DNA from: Lamellibrachia columna
Lineage: Eukaryota; Annelida; Polychaeta; Sabellida; Siboglinidae
Direction: 5' to 3'
Length of the DNA: 64,000 nucleotides
NCBI GenBank assembly: GCA_963662155.1
Contig: OY759263.1
Span: 7,471,761 to 7,535,760 of the forward strand
The position numbers and the translations under genes are program-made. Shown here in pieces: positions 37,064-49,604 of this stretch (within the stretch, counting starts at the first letter, position 1; each line of letters begins with the position of its first letter). The notes below the pieces were generated by a model that saw nothing but the letters and a program-made list of their open reading frames with translations, did no database searches and was not told where the DNA came from.

Positions 37064-37450
37064 ATGTCAATATCGTTCGGTTCATTCAAAGTATACTTCA
37101 TTTGCAGCCAATTGAGACCTAACTTTACCGTCGACACATTATTCAACGTCTACCAATCCAGTCCAGGAAGTTTACCAAACTGGGTCAAGAGTATTAATGA
37201 AACAGGTCCAGGAAATTTTTCCATGATGGTTACCCAGCATTTTGTTTCACCAAGCAAAGCGGCGTGTTCAGTTTGCTCGGCGCCCTTCCAGCGGTCGTTG
37301 CCGAGGGCGCGGCACACTTTGACCCCGGCAGACCTGCTCACGGAAAACACCATTTCTACTTCCATTGAAGCATCCAGCCTCAATGCAATGGCTGAACGCC
37401 AGTTGTTTGTACTAATAACCGTAGCACTGGAATCCCACCACGGTCTATAA
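37064..37450 (+). other. 128-codon open frame, unrecognised
   Basis: An open frame starting MSISFGSFKVYFICSQLR, with no domain I recognise and no clear splice or regulatory context. It may be chance. It ends just before a tRNA-like repeat array. Confidence 0.15.
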
Positions 37451-37518
37451 CCAGGAACTCGTTTACACAGAAGGGTTAACTAAGCCAAGGTGGGGGTGAC
37501 AAAAAATCCCGGTTTAAA

Positions 37519-37757
37519 AAAAATCAGCAGGTGGACTCGAACCATGGTCCCCTCGATTGACAGCCCGACGTTCTAACCGCCGGGCCACCGCGACCACGGT
37601 CCCCTCGATTGACAGCCCGACGTTCTAACCGCCGGGCCACCGCGACCACGGTCCCCTCGATTGACAGCCCGACGTTCTAACCGCCGGGCCACCGCGACCA
37701 CGGTCCCCTCGATTGACAGCCCGACGTTCTAACCGCCGGGCCACAGCGACCACAATA
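37519..37757 (-). repeat. Tandem array of a tRNA-like SINE head (52-bp unit, about 4 copies)
   Basis: On the minus strand the first unit reads like a tRNA-derived SINE head: GGTGGCCCGGCGGTTAGAAC, then GGTTCGAGTCCAC as a B box (37527-37539 region). A 52-bp part (GGTCCCCTCGATTGACAGCC on the plus strand) is repeated about four times. Its core GGTTAGAACG and CAATCGAG are shared with the SINE at 40871. Confidence 0.85.
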
Positions 37758-37759
37758 CA

Positions 37760-38358
37760 TAACCGTGATTGCTATCGAGGTCGGTCATGATTTTGTCGAA
37801 AGTTTCTGCGTCTTCTTTTAGCATCTCTGTGTCTTTGCTGAGCTCGCTCATCACGCTACCGTGCGTGTGGGTGCATGCGTGTCATAATAATAATAAAACA
37901 TCACGTGTATACGTGCTCTTTCTGGTGTGCGTGTGTTGAAATTTACTACATTATAATGCTAGTTTATTGGGCAGACTTGACGACTGCTGCTTCAATGGAG
38001 TACCTTGATGCACGGGTGTAGTTCAGAGAGTCCCTAATAAAATATGCTCCGCAGCCCTAATGTAAACTTGGCGCTGTCTCGCCGCGGTTGGTGTATCACA
38101 ACATCTCTACAAATGACGTGTTCTTGTGTAACCTCGTCACGCGTGGCTAATGTTGCAGTCGTGTCAAAATCGATAAATTCCTTTACACACTAGCAAAGTT
38201 ACCCGGCGTTGCACGGGGAGAAAAGGTAGCCATAGGTATTTTCCACAGATCTGATCATTATTATATAGGTCAGTGGTCTTTTCTCGTTAAAGCCGCAGCT
38301 CTAGATAGCGACACCGTTACTGTAATGTAGCAAGTCTTTTCTAGTTAAATCGGTGGCT
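37760..38358. other. No gene recognised
   Basis: Unassigned sequence between the tRNA-like array and the 41-bp satellite. Confidence 0.4.
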
Positions 38359-39016
38359 ATGGATAGATACAATGTTACCATGATATAGCTATTGTATGTA
38401 TGGATAGATACAATGTTACCATGATATAGCTATTGTATGTATGGATAGATACAATGTTACCATGATATAGCTATTGTATGTATGGATAGATACAATGTTA
38501 CCATGATATAGCTATTGTATGTATGGATAGATACAATGTTACCATGATATAGCTATTGTATGTATGGATAGATACAATGTTACCATGATATAGCTATTGT
38601 ATGTATGGATAGATACAATGTTACCATGATATAGCTATTGTATGTATGGATAGATACAATGTTACCATGATATAACTATTGTATGTATGGATAGATACAA
38701 TGTTACCATGATATAGCTATTGTATGTATGGATAGATACAATGTTACCATGATATAGCTATTGTATGTATGGATAGATACAATGTTACCATGATATAGCT
38801 ATTGTATGTATGGATAGATACAATGTTACCATGATATAACTATTGTATGTATGGATAGATACAATGTTACCATGATATAGCTATTGTATGTATGGATAGA
38901 TACAATGTTACCATGATATAGCTATTGTATGTATGGATAGATACAATGTTACCATGATATAGCTATTGTATGTATGGATAGATACAATGTTACCATGATA
39001 TAGCTATTGTATGTAT
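38359..39016. repeat. 41-bp satellite, 16 units
   Basis: Sixteen near-identical units, each with ATGGATAGATACAATGTTAC followed by CATGATATAGCTATTGTATG. The only recurring change is ATATAG to ATATAA in two units, so homogenisation is recent. Confidence 0.97.
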
Positions 39017-39315
39017 GGTATGCTTTACAATGACATAGAAAACAAAATAATTCAACGGTTGCAACTTCCGCTGCAGCCTTTCTGAAATGTTGACCCCCCC
39101 CCCGGGTATTGTTCCACATCCGACCCCCCATTTCCGTCAGCAGGGGCTCGTGTGTCACCTTTCAAAAGACACAACAAACAGACATACAGCTCTGGTTCCC
39201 CGTCTCTATCTGGGTCGGCCTGCGACATGTTCATCCGCTTGAAGTAGTGACAACGAGGAGACTCATCAAGGTACAGCGAGTAACAACAACTCAAGTTCTT
39301 CTTCTTTCGTGTCCT

Positions 39316-40550
39316 TCACACAATGTGTTGCCACTTGCGGACGCACACCTTTGCTCGCTCAGTGACAGTGACGAGGTCTTCTGCGGTGCAGGCCTCATCC
39401 AGTAGTCGACAGCAGAGGAGGTGGGCCATCGTCTGCAGTTCCCCACAGTTGCAGTTCAAAGACTGGGTGTCATCAATGTATCCCCACCTCCTCATCGTAC
39501 TTTTAACACGGCCAACGCCAGTGCGTAGGCGATTCAGAGAACGCCAACAGAGCCATGCTTGGTCAGACCCCGCTGGCAGGGATTCAGCCGCCTCTAATCC
39601 CATTTTATTGGAGGCTGGTATATCAGCTATTTTGCTGTTCCACATCTGTATTCTAGTGATACTAGGAGACGAGTCGAGCGGTGTCACTGTGTGCATGAAG
39701 CTCTTCCGCGACTTCAGTCGGCTAGCAGCTGGCATATGGTTGATCGTTCCATGCGGCTGGCAACAGTTCTCCTGATTTGAGGGGGAGCTATGCCGGCCAG
39801 CAAGTGTACGCTGTCGACGTTCGCCGGTTTGAGGCAGCCTGAGATGATTCGGCAGCAGTCATGTAGAGCAGGGCTCAACTTCAATATGAAACTCTGTGTA
39901 TCAGTGTGCACGGGCTGATCGTTGGTGTAGATGTTGAATAACATCGGTGCCAGTACACTTCCCTGTGGTAGTCCGTTTTTCTGTCGTCGCCAACGGCTCT
40001 TTTTACCATTCAGCACCACGAAGAAACGTCGGCTTTCGAGCATTGTGCGTATCAGGTCGGTCAGATGGAGATCGCCAGTCATCTCCAGCACTTTGCTGAG
40101 GAGGCGTCGGTGGTTGACCGTGTCGTACGCAGCAGACAGGTCTACAAAGACAGCACCGGTGATCAGGCATTTCTCGTAACCACCTTCTATATGCTCTGTC
40201 AAGTTGAGTAGCTGGCTCGTACACGATTTTCCAGGGCGGAAACCGGCTTGTTCCGGGATGAGTTTCTCATCAACATGTGTCGCTAGTCTATTCAGTATGA
40301 GCCGCTCAAACAGCTTGTATGTGTGGCAGAGCAGGGAAATCGGTCGGAAACTCTTCGCCTCAGATGGATCCTTCCCGGGCTTTAGTATTGCCACTACCTT
40401 AGCCTGTCGCCAGAGCTTTGGGATTTTCTTACTCGCGGTGCAGCTGTTGAAAAAACGTAGTAGCCAATCCCGTGCCTTTGGTCCTAGCTGTTTGATCAGC
40501 TCTGTTTGGATGTCGTCCAGGCCGGGTGCTTTGCCTTTCTTAACAACTCA
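39316..40550 (-). pseudogene. Degraded jockey-like LINE reverse transcriptase
   Basis: Minus-strand remnant of a second LINE family. 40550-39870 encodes RT fingers and palm (KAPGLDDIQTELIK, SFRPISLLCHTYKLFERLI, VFVDLSAAYDTVNHRRLL, GLPQGSVLAPMLFNIYTND). The catalytic [FY]ADD region is missing because of an internal deletion after DTQSFIL. 39735-39316 encodes the C-terminal region, with LNCNCGELQTMAHLLCCRLL and a trailing Trp/Val end as in jockey-type LINEs. The halves are in different frames. Not functional. Confidence 0.8.
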
Positions 40551-40635
40551 AGTGAGTTGACTCCAATGCATGACTTCGAGTGAATGGTAATTATGATCGC
40601 CCCTCAAGAAAGCAACCCGTCTATTTCCACCCAGC

Positions 40636-40696
40636 TGTGAGCCCCGTGAGCCCCGTGAGCTCCGTGAGCTCCGTGAGCCCCGTGAGCCCCGTAAGG
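40636..40696. repeat. 9-bp tandem repeat (GTGAGCCCC/GTGAGCTCC)
   Basis: About seven short units beside the 5' edge of the jockey-like remnant. Confidence 0.9.
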
Positions 40697-40870
40697 ATTC
40701 TGCAGTATCACCTAGAGAGAGTTTGATTTGTTTCATAACTTCTTTGATATTCTGGAGGAGCACTTCTCAACGACAGCCATGTTATCGTTGTGTATTATCT
40801 CAAATATCGTCATAGATAATTATCTCTTTCTGGATTGAATCCTCCATCAAGAACCGTATTTTAACTTTGT

Positions 40871-41140
40871 GGGACGCGGCGGTGTCGCGGTTAGAACGTG
40901 GGACTCTCAATCGAGAGAACCCGGGTTCGAATCCTCCTGCTGCCGTTTCGAAGCTTTGGCAATTTATTTCATTCTCGTTGCCACAGTTCGAATGAGGACC
41001 TGGCTACAAGCAGTGGTGGATGTGTGAGTGAATAGTCTTCGCAGTAGTAATTGCATCATAGCTGAATGCTTCCCGGGTTGGCGTTGGAATGAACATGTCT
41101 ACCAGGGGCTGAAGTGTAAACCGCTTTGAGCAGCCCCAAC
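40871..41140 (+). mobile_element. tRNA-derived SINE
   Basis: The head GGCGGTGTCGCGGTTAGAAC resembles an A-box region. GGTTCGAATCC at 40924-40934 is a perfect B box. The body contains GCATCATAGCTGAATGCTTC and CTGAAGTGTAAACCGCTTTG, shared with the copy at 14187-14530. Not a functional tRNA gene: a cloverleaf with a proper acceptor stem is not seen. Confidence 0.75.
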
Positions 41141-41559
41141 TGCTACTTTTGTGTGCAATTAGGCGATGGAGATTACCAGTATGTGTCAACATGACATACT
41201 CAGACGTCAAATGGTCAGTGTCCTACCGTTCAACATGCATTATCTATAATTACACCCAATTATGCTGACAAACTGACAACCTGTCATGACTTTAGAGAAC
41301 GCCAAACACCACCGCGATATTAATTGACACTGGTGTCAGGAAATAGGCAGCATAATGTTTATTCGCCGAGAGTTCGACAGCACATTGGGCTGCCGGAGGT
41401 CTACAACACAAAGACACAAAGGCGACCCACAGTCACAGCTGAAGGAGTGGACCCTCTCACCCAGATATATTATATCTGTCAGTATCATAATATGTGTGGT
41501 GTACGTGCAAGATTGTGGATGGTGATTATCGCAAACTGATTGTTGTCGTGCATTCATGT

Positions 41560-41622
41560 GTGTATGTGTGTGCACGCGCGTGTGTGCGCGCGTTTGCGTG
41601 CGCGTGTGCGTGCGTGCGCGTT

Positions 41623-41675
<53 letters not shown>

Positions 41676-41692
41676 GTGTGTGTGTGTGTGTT
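41560..41692. repeat. (TG)n microsatellite
   Basis: GCGTGT-type then pure TG repeat. Confidence 0.97.
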
Positions 41693-41699
41693 CGCGCAA

Positions 41700-42915
41700 G
41701 CATGCGCAGATTTGTAGTATACAGTCATTTTATAGAAAGAAAACATTCTAAACAGCATATCTGATGCAATAACATTTTATATGGTGCCTGTAATCTAGAT
41801 TCTGAGCCATTCAATATCATTATGTCACATATATTTGTGTTCATAGCATTCAGATGCTGCTTCCGATAAATGAAGATGGAACAAACTGAAGAACGATAGT
41901 TAGGCAGTCGTTTTTCGTCTTCCTTGTAGCGGTTCAGTCAGCTTTTTCATTAGATGGCATTTGTTGAATGAACTCTTCCCAGTCAGGTAAACAATATGTC
42001 TGAATGAAACTGTCTGTCACGCGGGATGTACCACGGATTTGAATGGCGAAGTCTATGAAACATGAACCTTGCAGGTGTCATAAAACACCCATCAAAACTG
42101 TAAACAAATGCTTTCAAGTGTTATATATGTGCAACAGTCCATGTCATCGTCTTGGTGTGCAAAGACATTTCATTGTAAATAATACAACACGGACGATTAT
42201 GCGGAAATCTCCGTACCGCAAAATAACTTATAAGAATGTTACAACAATAACGAGTTGCGTGTGACACCGCCTACTTGAGTCAGAAACGGCCGTATTCAGG
42301 ATAATTATCACACGGGAGCCACCAGACCAGGAAAAGGTCTTCCTCTGTCATGCTTCGCTGACCCGCAACACGTGAATGATTGATAACGCTCCAAAAGGGC
42401 GTTGCTGGAATTCACATATGCTGACATTCACATTGCTTTCGTCAGAATGTTGTATCTGCTCCGAGATAGTAGAAGTGTATGCTCCAGGTAAAGAGTAGAA
42501 CATTATGAGGTGTTGCTGTCCAATTTACCTCAACTAAAGACGCTCTCGTTTTCACCACAGCAGTCGTGATCATTCCAAAGCGGTGCACACGTAGTAGGTA
42601 AGTTCTAAATTTTTACGTAATTATCTATATCTTCTTCGACCACATATGGACGTTGTAGTGGCCAAATAATGGGATTTTGTGAAATGCTATGTATACTGGT
42701 TACATTAAATGCGTTATATAAATCAAGGCGATGTGAAACGTTTAGCACTGCTGACATTTCTAGCGCAAGCCCTATGTCAACGTCGCGCATTCCTTTAGAG
42801 TCACTTGCATCATTATAATTATATGGCCATCATTTATCAAGCCAACACAGGCAAAGGTTTAAATGGTGGTATTCGGAGATACGTCTTTTTTACAAGGATG
42901 TTAGCGTGTGTCGTC
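41700..42915. other. No gene recognised
   Basis: Unassigned intergenic DNA. Open frames are all under 75 codons with no visible domain. Confidence 0.45.
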
Positions 42916-42919
42916 GTCA

Positions 42920-43530
42920 ACTACTCAACCCTACGTCTCCTTCATACATACATTCTGTACTTGTGCGTTAATAGCTATGCTCCTACAGTTCCTATGCTCT
43001 TGCCCCCTGCCTCAAATTGCTGATAACATCCCCGTCTTTATGATCTGTCTAATCATTTCATATTTAAATGCATTGACCAACCTCCTGTACTTATCAGCGA
43101 TGGCCAACGTGTCTCCCTCTCTCCACACATGCCCAAGAATAAACCATCTCGTGTCACAACAGACGACCGTTCCTACCCTTCCTGTAACATCCTCTATTCA
43201 AATCCTCTCCTTGGCTTATGGTTTCATGTATTTTATTAGGGCATGGAACATGAATAACCTGGTTGTTTATACATTTCCCATTTCCCCATCTTCCTTTCCC
43301 TGTGTTACAATCCATCTCTACTCACCCGTATACCATTATTTTGCTGCACACTCTGCCTCCTTCATTTTTCTTATCGCATTTCTGCTCATCTATTTCCCAG
43401 TCTTACCAACTACCTCAACTAACTCTCTCCTCCCAATATACGTCTCTTTGTCTCTTCTTTCTGCGTCTGCGTCCCCAGTCTACGTCCACCTGGTTGTATA
43501 CAACCCAAAATTTCCGAAACAACGGCCAAA
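42920..43530 (-). pseudogene. Inverted LINE ORF1 (SGNH-esterase) remnant
   Basis: Read on the minus strand, 43150-42920 matches the esterase part of the CR1-like ORF1: IEDVTGRV, then DKYRRLVNAFKYE aligned with RKYRQLVRTLKQT, and HRNCRSIAINAQVQN aligned with YRNCRGMAINMLVQK. It has several in-frame stops. It adjoins the plus-strand ORF2 copy at 43535 head to head, as a 5' inversion would. Confidence 0.75.
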
Positions 43531-43534
43531 GATG

Positions 43535-44486
43535 CGTGAGAATAGTAAATAAGAAAAACGAATTAAACATTATGGTAGAAGATATTGACCCTCACATAAT
43601 TGGTATAACCGAATCATGGACCAACACAGACATAACAGATGCTGAATTAGGATTGAGAAGAGAAGTAATGTTTAGGAGAGATCGAATAGGAAGAAGGGGA
43701 GGGGGAGTTATGTTATATGTTAAAGAATCTATTCAGGCTGATGAAATAAAATTAGAAAGCGAAGCAGATTACGATGAAGCTGTTTGGTGCAAAATAGTTT
43801 CAGGAAATTAAAAATTCACTATTGGATTAGTTTACCGAAGTCCAAACATAAACGAAGAGGACAACACAAAAATAAAAAACGCTATAAAGGAAGTTAGTAA
43901 AGGGGAATGTATCATAATGGGAGATTTTAACCATGGACACTTACAATGGAAATCTCTAGAGAGTACAGGGGGTGAGGACCAACAATTTCTATTTTTAATT
44001 CAGGAGAGCTTCCTTACTCAGCACGTGCTAGAACCAACCAGGGGAGAAAATGTATTAGATATAGTTTTATCATCACAAAAAGAATTAGTGGACAATGTAA
44101 AAATACATGAACCATTGGGTAACAGTGACCACAATCAAACACATTTTGACATCAATGTAAAATCAGAAAGTAAACATAAAAAAACATATAGGAGAAACTT
44201 CCACAAAGGTAACTATAATGGTATGAGAAAATACTTAGCAAAGCTAGATTGGAATAACATGCTGATGAATAAGACCGCAATTGAATGTTGGAATATTATA
44301 AAATATGAAATTGAGAGTATCATCGATAAATGTGTTCCCTTGAAAAAAAACAAGGAAAACTGTCTAGAAAGAAACACTTGTCAAAAGAAGCTATTACAAA
44401 AAATAGTGTTTAAACAAACTATGTGGAGGGTTTATAGGCGTACCAAAAAGGATGAAGACTATGCAAATTACAAAGAGGCTCTCCTA
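43535..44486 (+). pseudogene. CR1-like LINE ORF2 copy, endonuclease part
   Basis: Plus-strand copy of the endonuclease region: IVNKKNELNIMVEDIDPHII, GGGVMLYVKESIQ, then a stop at 43809-43811 after KIVSGN. It continues in the same family (MGDFNHGHLQW, LGNSDHNQTHF) up to DYANYKEAL, where the match ends at about 44486. The matching continuation resumes at about 47185, so the copy is split by a 2.7-kb insertion. Confidence 0.9.
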
Positions 44487-47184
44487 AAAATCTTTTTTTT
44501 TTCGATTTTTATTTATTTTTTGATCATTTTCTTTTTTTGTCATATTAATATATTATTATTATCTAACTGTCGATCTGTGTGTTTTATACATATGAATAAA
44601 TTCTCCAAATACAATAAAAACGAACATTTATAACAGGCCCATTGTCTTAGTGTGATAATCTTGCGCAACCGCGATCGAAAAATACGACACTTTTGACGGC
44701 CGCATGCTCCGCCATCTTTGTCAACACCCCAACATATTTGGTATCCACGTGTAGCTTCACTTTCGCAGTGCATCGTGGTAGCAGTGGTTCTGTAAAATCC
44801 CTGGTAGATTTGGAGCATTTTGACCTAGAAGAGGACCTCCTGTGGAGCGATGGCGTCGCTACGATTGGTCAACAACGGACACACACCCCCAGTGGGGCGC
44901 GGTGATTGGCTGTCGGCCGGGAAAGCCGTCACAAAGGAAATTCCCTTCTCCGTTCGCCATTGCTGGTTTTTTCACTTCGCGTCGCATTATTGTATTTTAC
45001 GGAAGATGTCCGGAAGATACGGGAAAGCTAAGCGGCAGTTTGGTACGAAGCCGATGTCTAGATGCCGACAGTTGAGTTTAGCACGGTCAGTGATCGGCAA
45101 ACAAGAGAAAGGCGACGGTGAAGCTGACACGAGTGCCGATGCACCCATGGCTGGACACAGTGCTGGCCCAGTGAAGCTTGAGGCTGAACCTGAGCAGATG
45201 CCCTCGTCGACAGAACTTGACGTACGTATAAGCTGTCATTGTTTGCATCAGGATGTTATGCATAATATTTTCTGGCAACTAATGTCTTGCCAACTTGGAA
45301 TACCTGAAGGCTGAATATTATCCACATCCAGGCACCGACATTCAAAGAAGCCATAAAACTTGGCTAATTTATTAGGTCACACTGACACTGTAATATCTGT
45401 ATGTTTACATTTTCAATTTTGCAAACATTCATGTCTATATTATTATACTGTGGTATATACCTGATTATCTATGTTGTCTGTTATACTATTGTCATGTTAG
45501 ACATAACAATTATTACAGAAATGATAATGCCAATTGGCCTAACATAAAACCTGTGCCTGTTTTATTGATGTAAATGATTACTGTCCAGCTCATCTGCCCT
45601 GATTAGGTTTGATATTATGCTAATTGTCAGATGTACAATCTAATAACAAATAATTTTCCATGCAGGCTGATTCTGAGCTGGAGCCCCCTCAGACATCAAC
45701 ATCTGCAGCCACAACCCCATCTTGGCTACCAAGCGAAAGTTTGGATACCGACAGGGACTGCCACTGCGTGAACGCATCAGTGCTGCTGAGCGACATCGAC
45801 ACCCCATCGAGACATCATTTGTTCGGTGCAGCATGCTGTCAGCGCTGGTGAAGGGCCTGGCGTGTCGAGAGTGCAGTGAGCCGACATTGAAGATCCGTGC
45901 TATCGACCGTCGCCTCGGCCTTGTGTATCTGTTCGAGACGTACTGCACTACGTGTGGGGCAGTGCTGAACTCGACGCTGTCGTCCGACCGGATCGACAAA
46001 GAGAAAGCCGGTAACGTCCCTTTTGTCGTCGTCCGCCAGGCTGTCGCAGCAGACATGGGTGTGGGCCATGCAGGACTTGTGAAGCTGGAGCCCCTGCAGC
46101 ACAAGTCCTACTCGAGGCACGTGAAGGCTGTCACTGCTGCAGTGGCAGAGTTCAACAGTGGAGTGGAGGTGACCATGCAATGTCTATGTGATACCATGGG
46201 CATCGCTTCAGGAGAGCGACTCATTGCATCGGCCAAGAAGGCCGATAGAAAGCGGCTCCACGAAGCTGAGCGGCAGGCTGAAGCTTCGACAAAAACTATG
46301 CGACAGGCTCGCAGGACTACTCGTGCAGCCAGTTCCGAAGCTTCAGCCAGTGACTATGCCACTGGTGAATTCTAGCTGTGATGGTGTTGAAACACCTATT
46401 GTTGTGTGGCTTCAATTGAACTTTGAACTTTTAGAAAGACAATCAACTGGAAAAAGACAGTTTGTAGTTTTAGTCGTGCAGTACCATTATGTAATGATAA
46501 TGGTCACATATTTTTGGTGTCTCATCTAATTTTTATACATATTTTCACACAACCAAATGATGAACAGTATATATCATTGGAAAGACAATCAACTGTAGAA
46601 GCTATATGTGAACTGTTATCACTGCAGTTCTATTTTTACCTATGAAATTTTGTATTGGAAGGTTGACAAACTTCAATGCCATTTTTCTCAATAAAATGTT
46701 TTTTGCCGATGAGCAATCTCTTATTTTGTCTAACTCGGCTATTTATCAACAGAATCCTTTGACATTTTCAGCATTTCCCATCAAGATAATGGGCTAGACT
46801 ATGACAGTCTTAGATTTTAGATACAGCATTTGGATTACATGTAATATCATGACTTTGATGAAATGTTGACTTTCGAAAAATAGCAAAGATTGAAAAATTC
46901 ATAAAAAATTTGTTTGGAAAGTAAAAAAAAAAATAGACTCATAATCTGCCCTTTTATGTATTCTATTAGTGTGCCAAGTTTGAATGAATTTGGTCTATCC
47001 GTTTTCCAGATATGTCCATCACGGTGAATCAACCAAAATTCAAGTAGGGGGCGACCCCACCGCCACCTGGTGGACATCAAAAATTGTAATAAATCTGTAA
47101 AATTGTTTTTATGTATAACTAATATTATCCTAAAATTTCAGTAAGTTAGGTTGCAAAATAACGAAAGTAGAATCGAGGAGATCG
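44487..47184 (+). mobile_element. Insertion splitting a LINE copy, carrying a Mutator-like transposase relic
   Basis: The LINE match stops at about 44486 and resumes at about 47185. About 17 codons are missing at the junction, so the insertion removed or obscured about 50 bases. The insert holds a transposase-like gene (45006-46375). Terminal inverted repeats and target duplications are not obvious to me. The right part (46640-47184) is AT-rich and non-coding. Confidence 0.6.
45006..46375 (+). pseudogene. Mutator-like transposase (N- and C-terminal parts), internally deleted
   Basis: A likely first exon 45006-45221 (MSGRYGKAKRQFGTKPMSRC) ends at a GTACGT donor. An acceptor lies at 45663-45665. 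The long frame to 46375 encodes ALVKGLACRECSEPTLKIRA and YCTTCGAVLNS, a CxxC-type zinc site, then VAADMGVGHAGLVKLEPLQH and KSYSRHVKAVT, the pattern of the N-terminal domain of Mutator-like (MULE/Kolobok-related) transposases. It then passes to a tail, RRTTRAASSEAS to DYATGEF, resembling the family's C-terminal end. The catalytic core between them is absent. The exon-2 frame and the long frame disagree (a frameshift near 45710). Probably a non-autonomous derivative. Confidence 0.5.
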
Positions 47185-49055
47185 CTGGTCCTTAAACTAA
47201 TTGGCAGGTAATATGAAAAATTACAGCAAGAGTTTCTATGCTTATATAAGGAGTAAACAGAAAGTTCGAGATAAGGTCGGACCACTGGAAAATAACAGGG
47301 GAAACATAATGTCAGACGGGTTTCAAATGGCAGAGGTTCTGAATGAGTATTTCAGCTCAGTTTTTACCACAGAAGATATCAGCTCACTTCCAGTTCCATT
47401 TACTAAATTTGAGGGCAATACATCAGAACATTTAGGGCAGTTATTTGCATCTCCTGAAATGATAGCAAAGAAAATTAAGAAGATGAAAGATAGCAATGAA
47501 AATTAAGAAGATGAAAGATAACAAATCACCTGGGGTTGATGGGATACCACCAAAACTGCTTAAGGAAATTGTTGAGCAAATTAGTACACCACTTGCAAAA
47601 TTGTTTAACTTGTCAGTAGAAGAAGGAATAGTTCCTTCAGAATGGAAAGAGGCAAACATTACGCCGCTATTTAAGAAGGGATTGAGGAACAAGCCAGACA
47701 ATTACAGACCAGTGAGTTTAACATCAGTTGTATGTAAATTACTCGAAACATTAATTAGAGACTACATGGTGGAATTCCTTGTAAAACATAAATTAATCAA
47801 TACATTTCCTAAAAGCAAGGTAATGTCTAACTAATCTCTTATGTTTTTTTTAAAGAAATTACAAAGTGGGCAAATGACGGGTCACCAGTGGACGTTGTCT
47901 ACTTAGATTTTCATAAAGCTTTCGATAAAGTGCTACATCAAAGATTGTTACTCAAACTAAAAGCCCATGGCATAGGAAATGATGTAATCAACTGGATAGA
48001 AAAGTGGCTTACACACAGAAAACAGAGAGTAATAGTAGATGGTGAGATTTCAAACTGGAAATCTGTTTTGAGTGGGGTACCACAGGTATCAATATTAGAC
48101 CCTATACTGTTTTTAATATATATATATATATAAATGATTTGGAAGATGACATATCTAGCAAAGTACTCAAATTTGCAGATGACACAAAAGTATTCAGAAA
48201 GTTTACTAATGATACATATCAACAAAGTTTACAGGATGATCTAGATACATTAGTTAAATGGTCAGAAAAATTTTATTCAATTTTGGGAAGTGTAAATGTA
48301 TACACATAGGAAATGGAAACATGTACGAAGAATATAAAATGGGGGATGCTGTACTAGATAGAACCACACAAGAAAAGGACTTTTAGTGCTGACATGAAAG
48401 TTTCAGAGCAATGTGGGATTACTGCTTCGAAAGGAAATCAAATTCTAGGGCTAATTAGGAGAACTATCATGTATAAGGAGAAACAGCTAATTGTACCCCT
48501 GTACAAATCAATAGTTAGACCACATTTGGAATATTGTATTCAAGCATGGAGGCCATATCGTAAAAAGGGCATAGACAAGCTAGAAAGAATACAATGAAGA
48601 GTAACTAAAATGATTCCAGAATTGAGATACCTTAGTTACGAAATTTGCTTATTGCAATGTGGTTTGACAACACTAGAGACCAGGAGATTAATAGGAGAGC
48701 AAATAGAAGTGTTTAAAATAGTGAACGGTTATGAGGATGTTGATATGAATATGTTCTTCAAACTTAAAAGAAGGCAGTAGAACCACAGGACACAAAGCTG
48801 CATTAGTTAAGGAGCAGTGTAGGTTGGACACGAGAAAGTACTCTTTCTCACAGAGGGTGATAAATTAATGGAACAAACTGCCAAATGATTGTGTTAATGC
48901 TAGTAGTGTGAATATGTTTAAAAATAGAATTGACAGATATTTGATAAAGATGATAAAATTGCTGGACTCTCGATAAGCCAATGGCTTCCTTGTCCACTTG
49001 CCATCTGGAACTTGTTGTTTGGGATGGCAATCTTGTTAAATCTTGTTAAATTAAC
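47185..49055 (+). pseudogene. CR1-like LINE ORF2 copy, reverse transcriptase part and 3' tail
   Basis: Continuation of the copy at 43535. It shows KSFYAYIRSKQKVRDKVGPL, a small local duplication at 47470-47520 (AAAATTAAGAAGATGAAAGA twice), NKSPGVDGIPPKLLKEIVEQ, NYRPVSLTSVVCKLLE, VVYLDFHKAFDKVLHQRLL and FADDTKVFRK. It is interrupted by frameshifts, stops and a TA expansion at 48119-48133. It ends with CTCTCGATAAGCCAATGGCT and copies of the ATCTTGTTAA tail at 49031-49050. Inactive. Confidence 0.92.
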
Positions 49056-49177
49056 AATTCCCTGTCGTCATCACATGTATATATGTATATTTATATATAT
49101 ATTTTTTTTACAATTAACCCTTCCCTGTCGTCCAACCACCTCTTCCCACGACTTTTCATTGCAATGTACATGCATAA

Positions 49178-49604
<427 letters not shown>

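Noticed and set aside
37519..37757. CRISPR-like array of regular 52-bp units
   Set aside because: There are no unique spacers between repeats, the units are tRNA-like, and the genome is eukaryotic.
40871..40945. Functional tRNA gene
   Set aside because: The B box is good, but a complete cloverleaf is not formed, and the downstream body is shared with another SINE-like copy.
42908..43552. A plus-strand 214-codon hydrophobic open frame that could look like a membrane protein
   Set aside because: The minus strand of the same segment aligns with the LINE ORF1 esterase region; the plus frame is its shadow.
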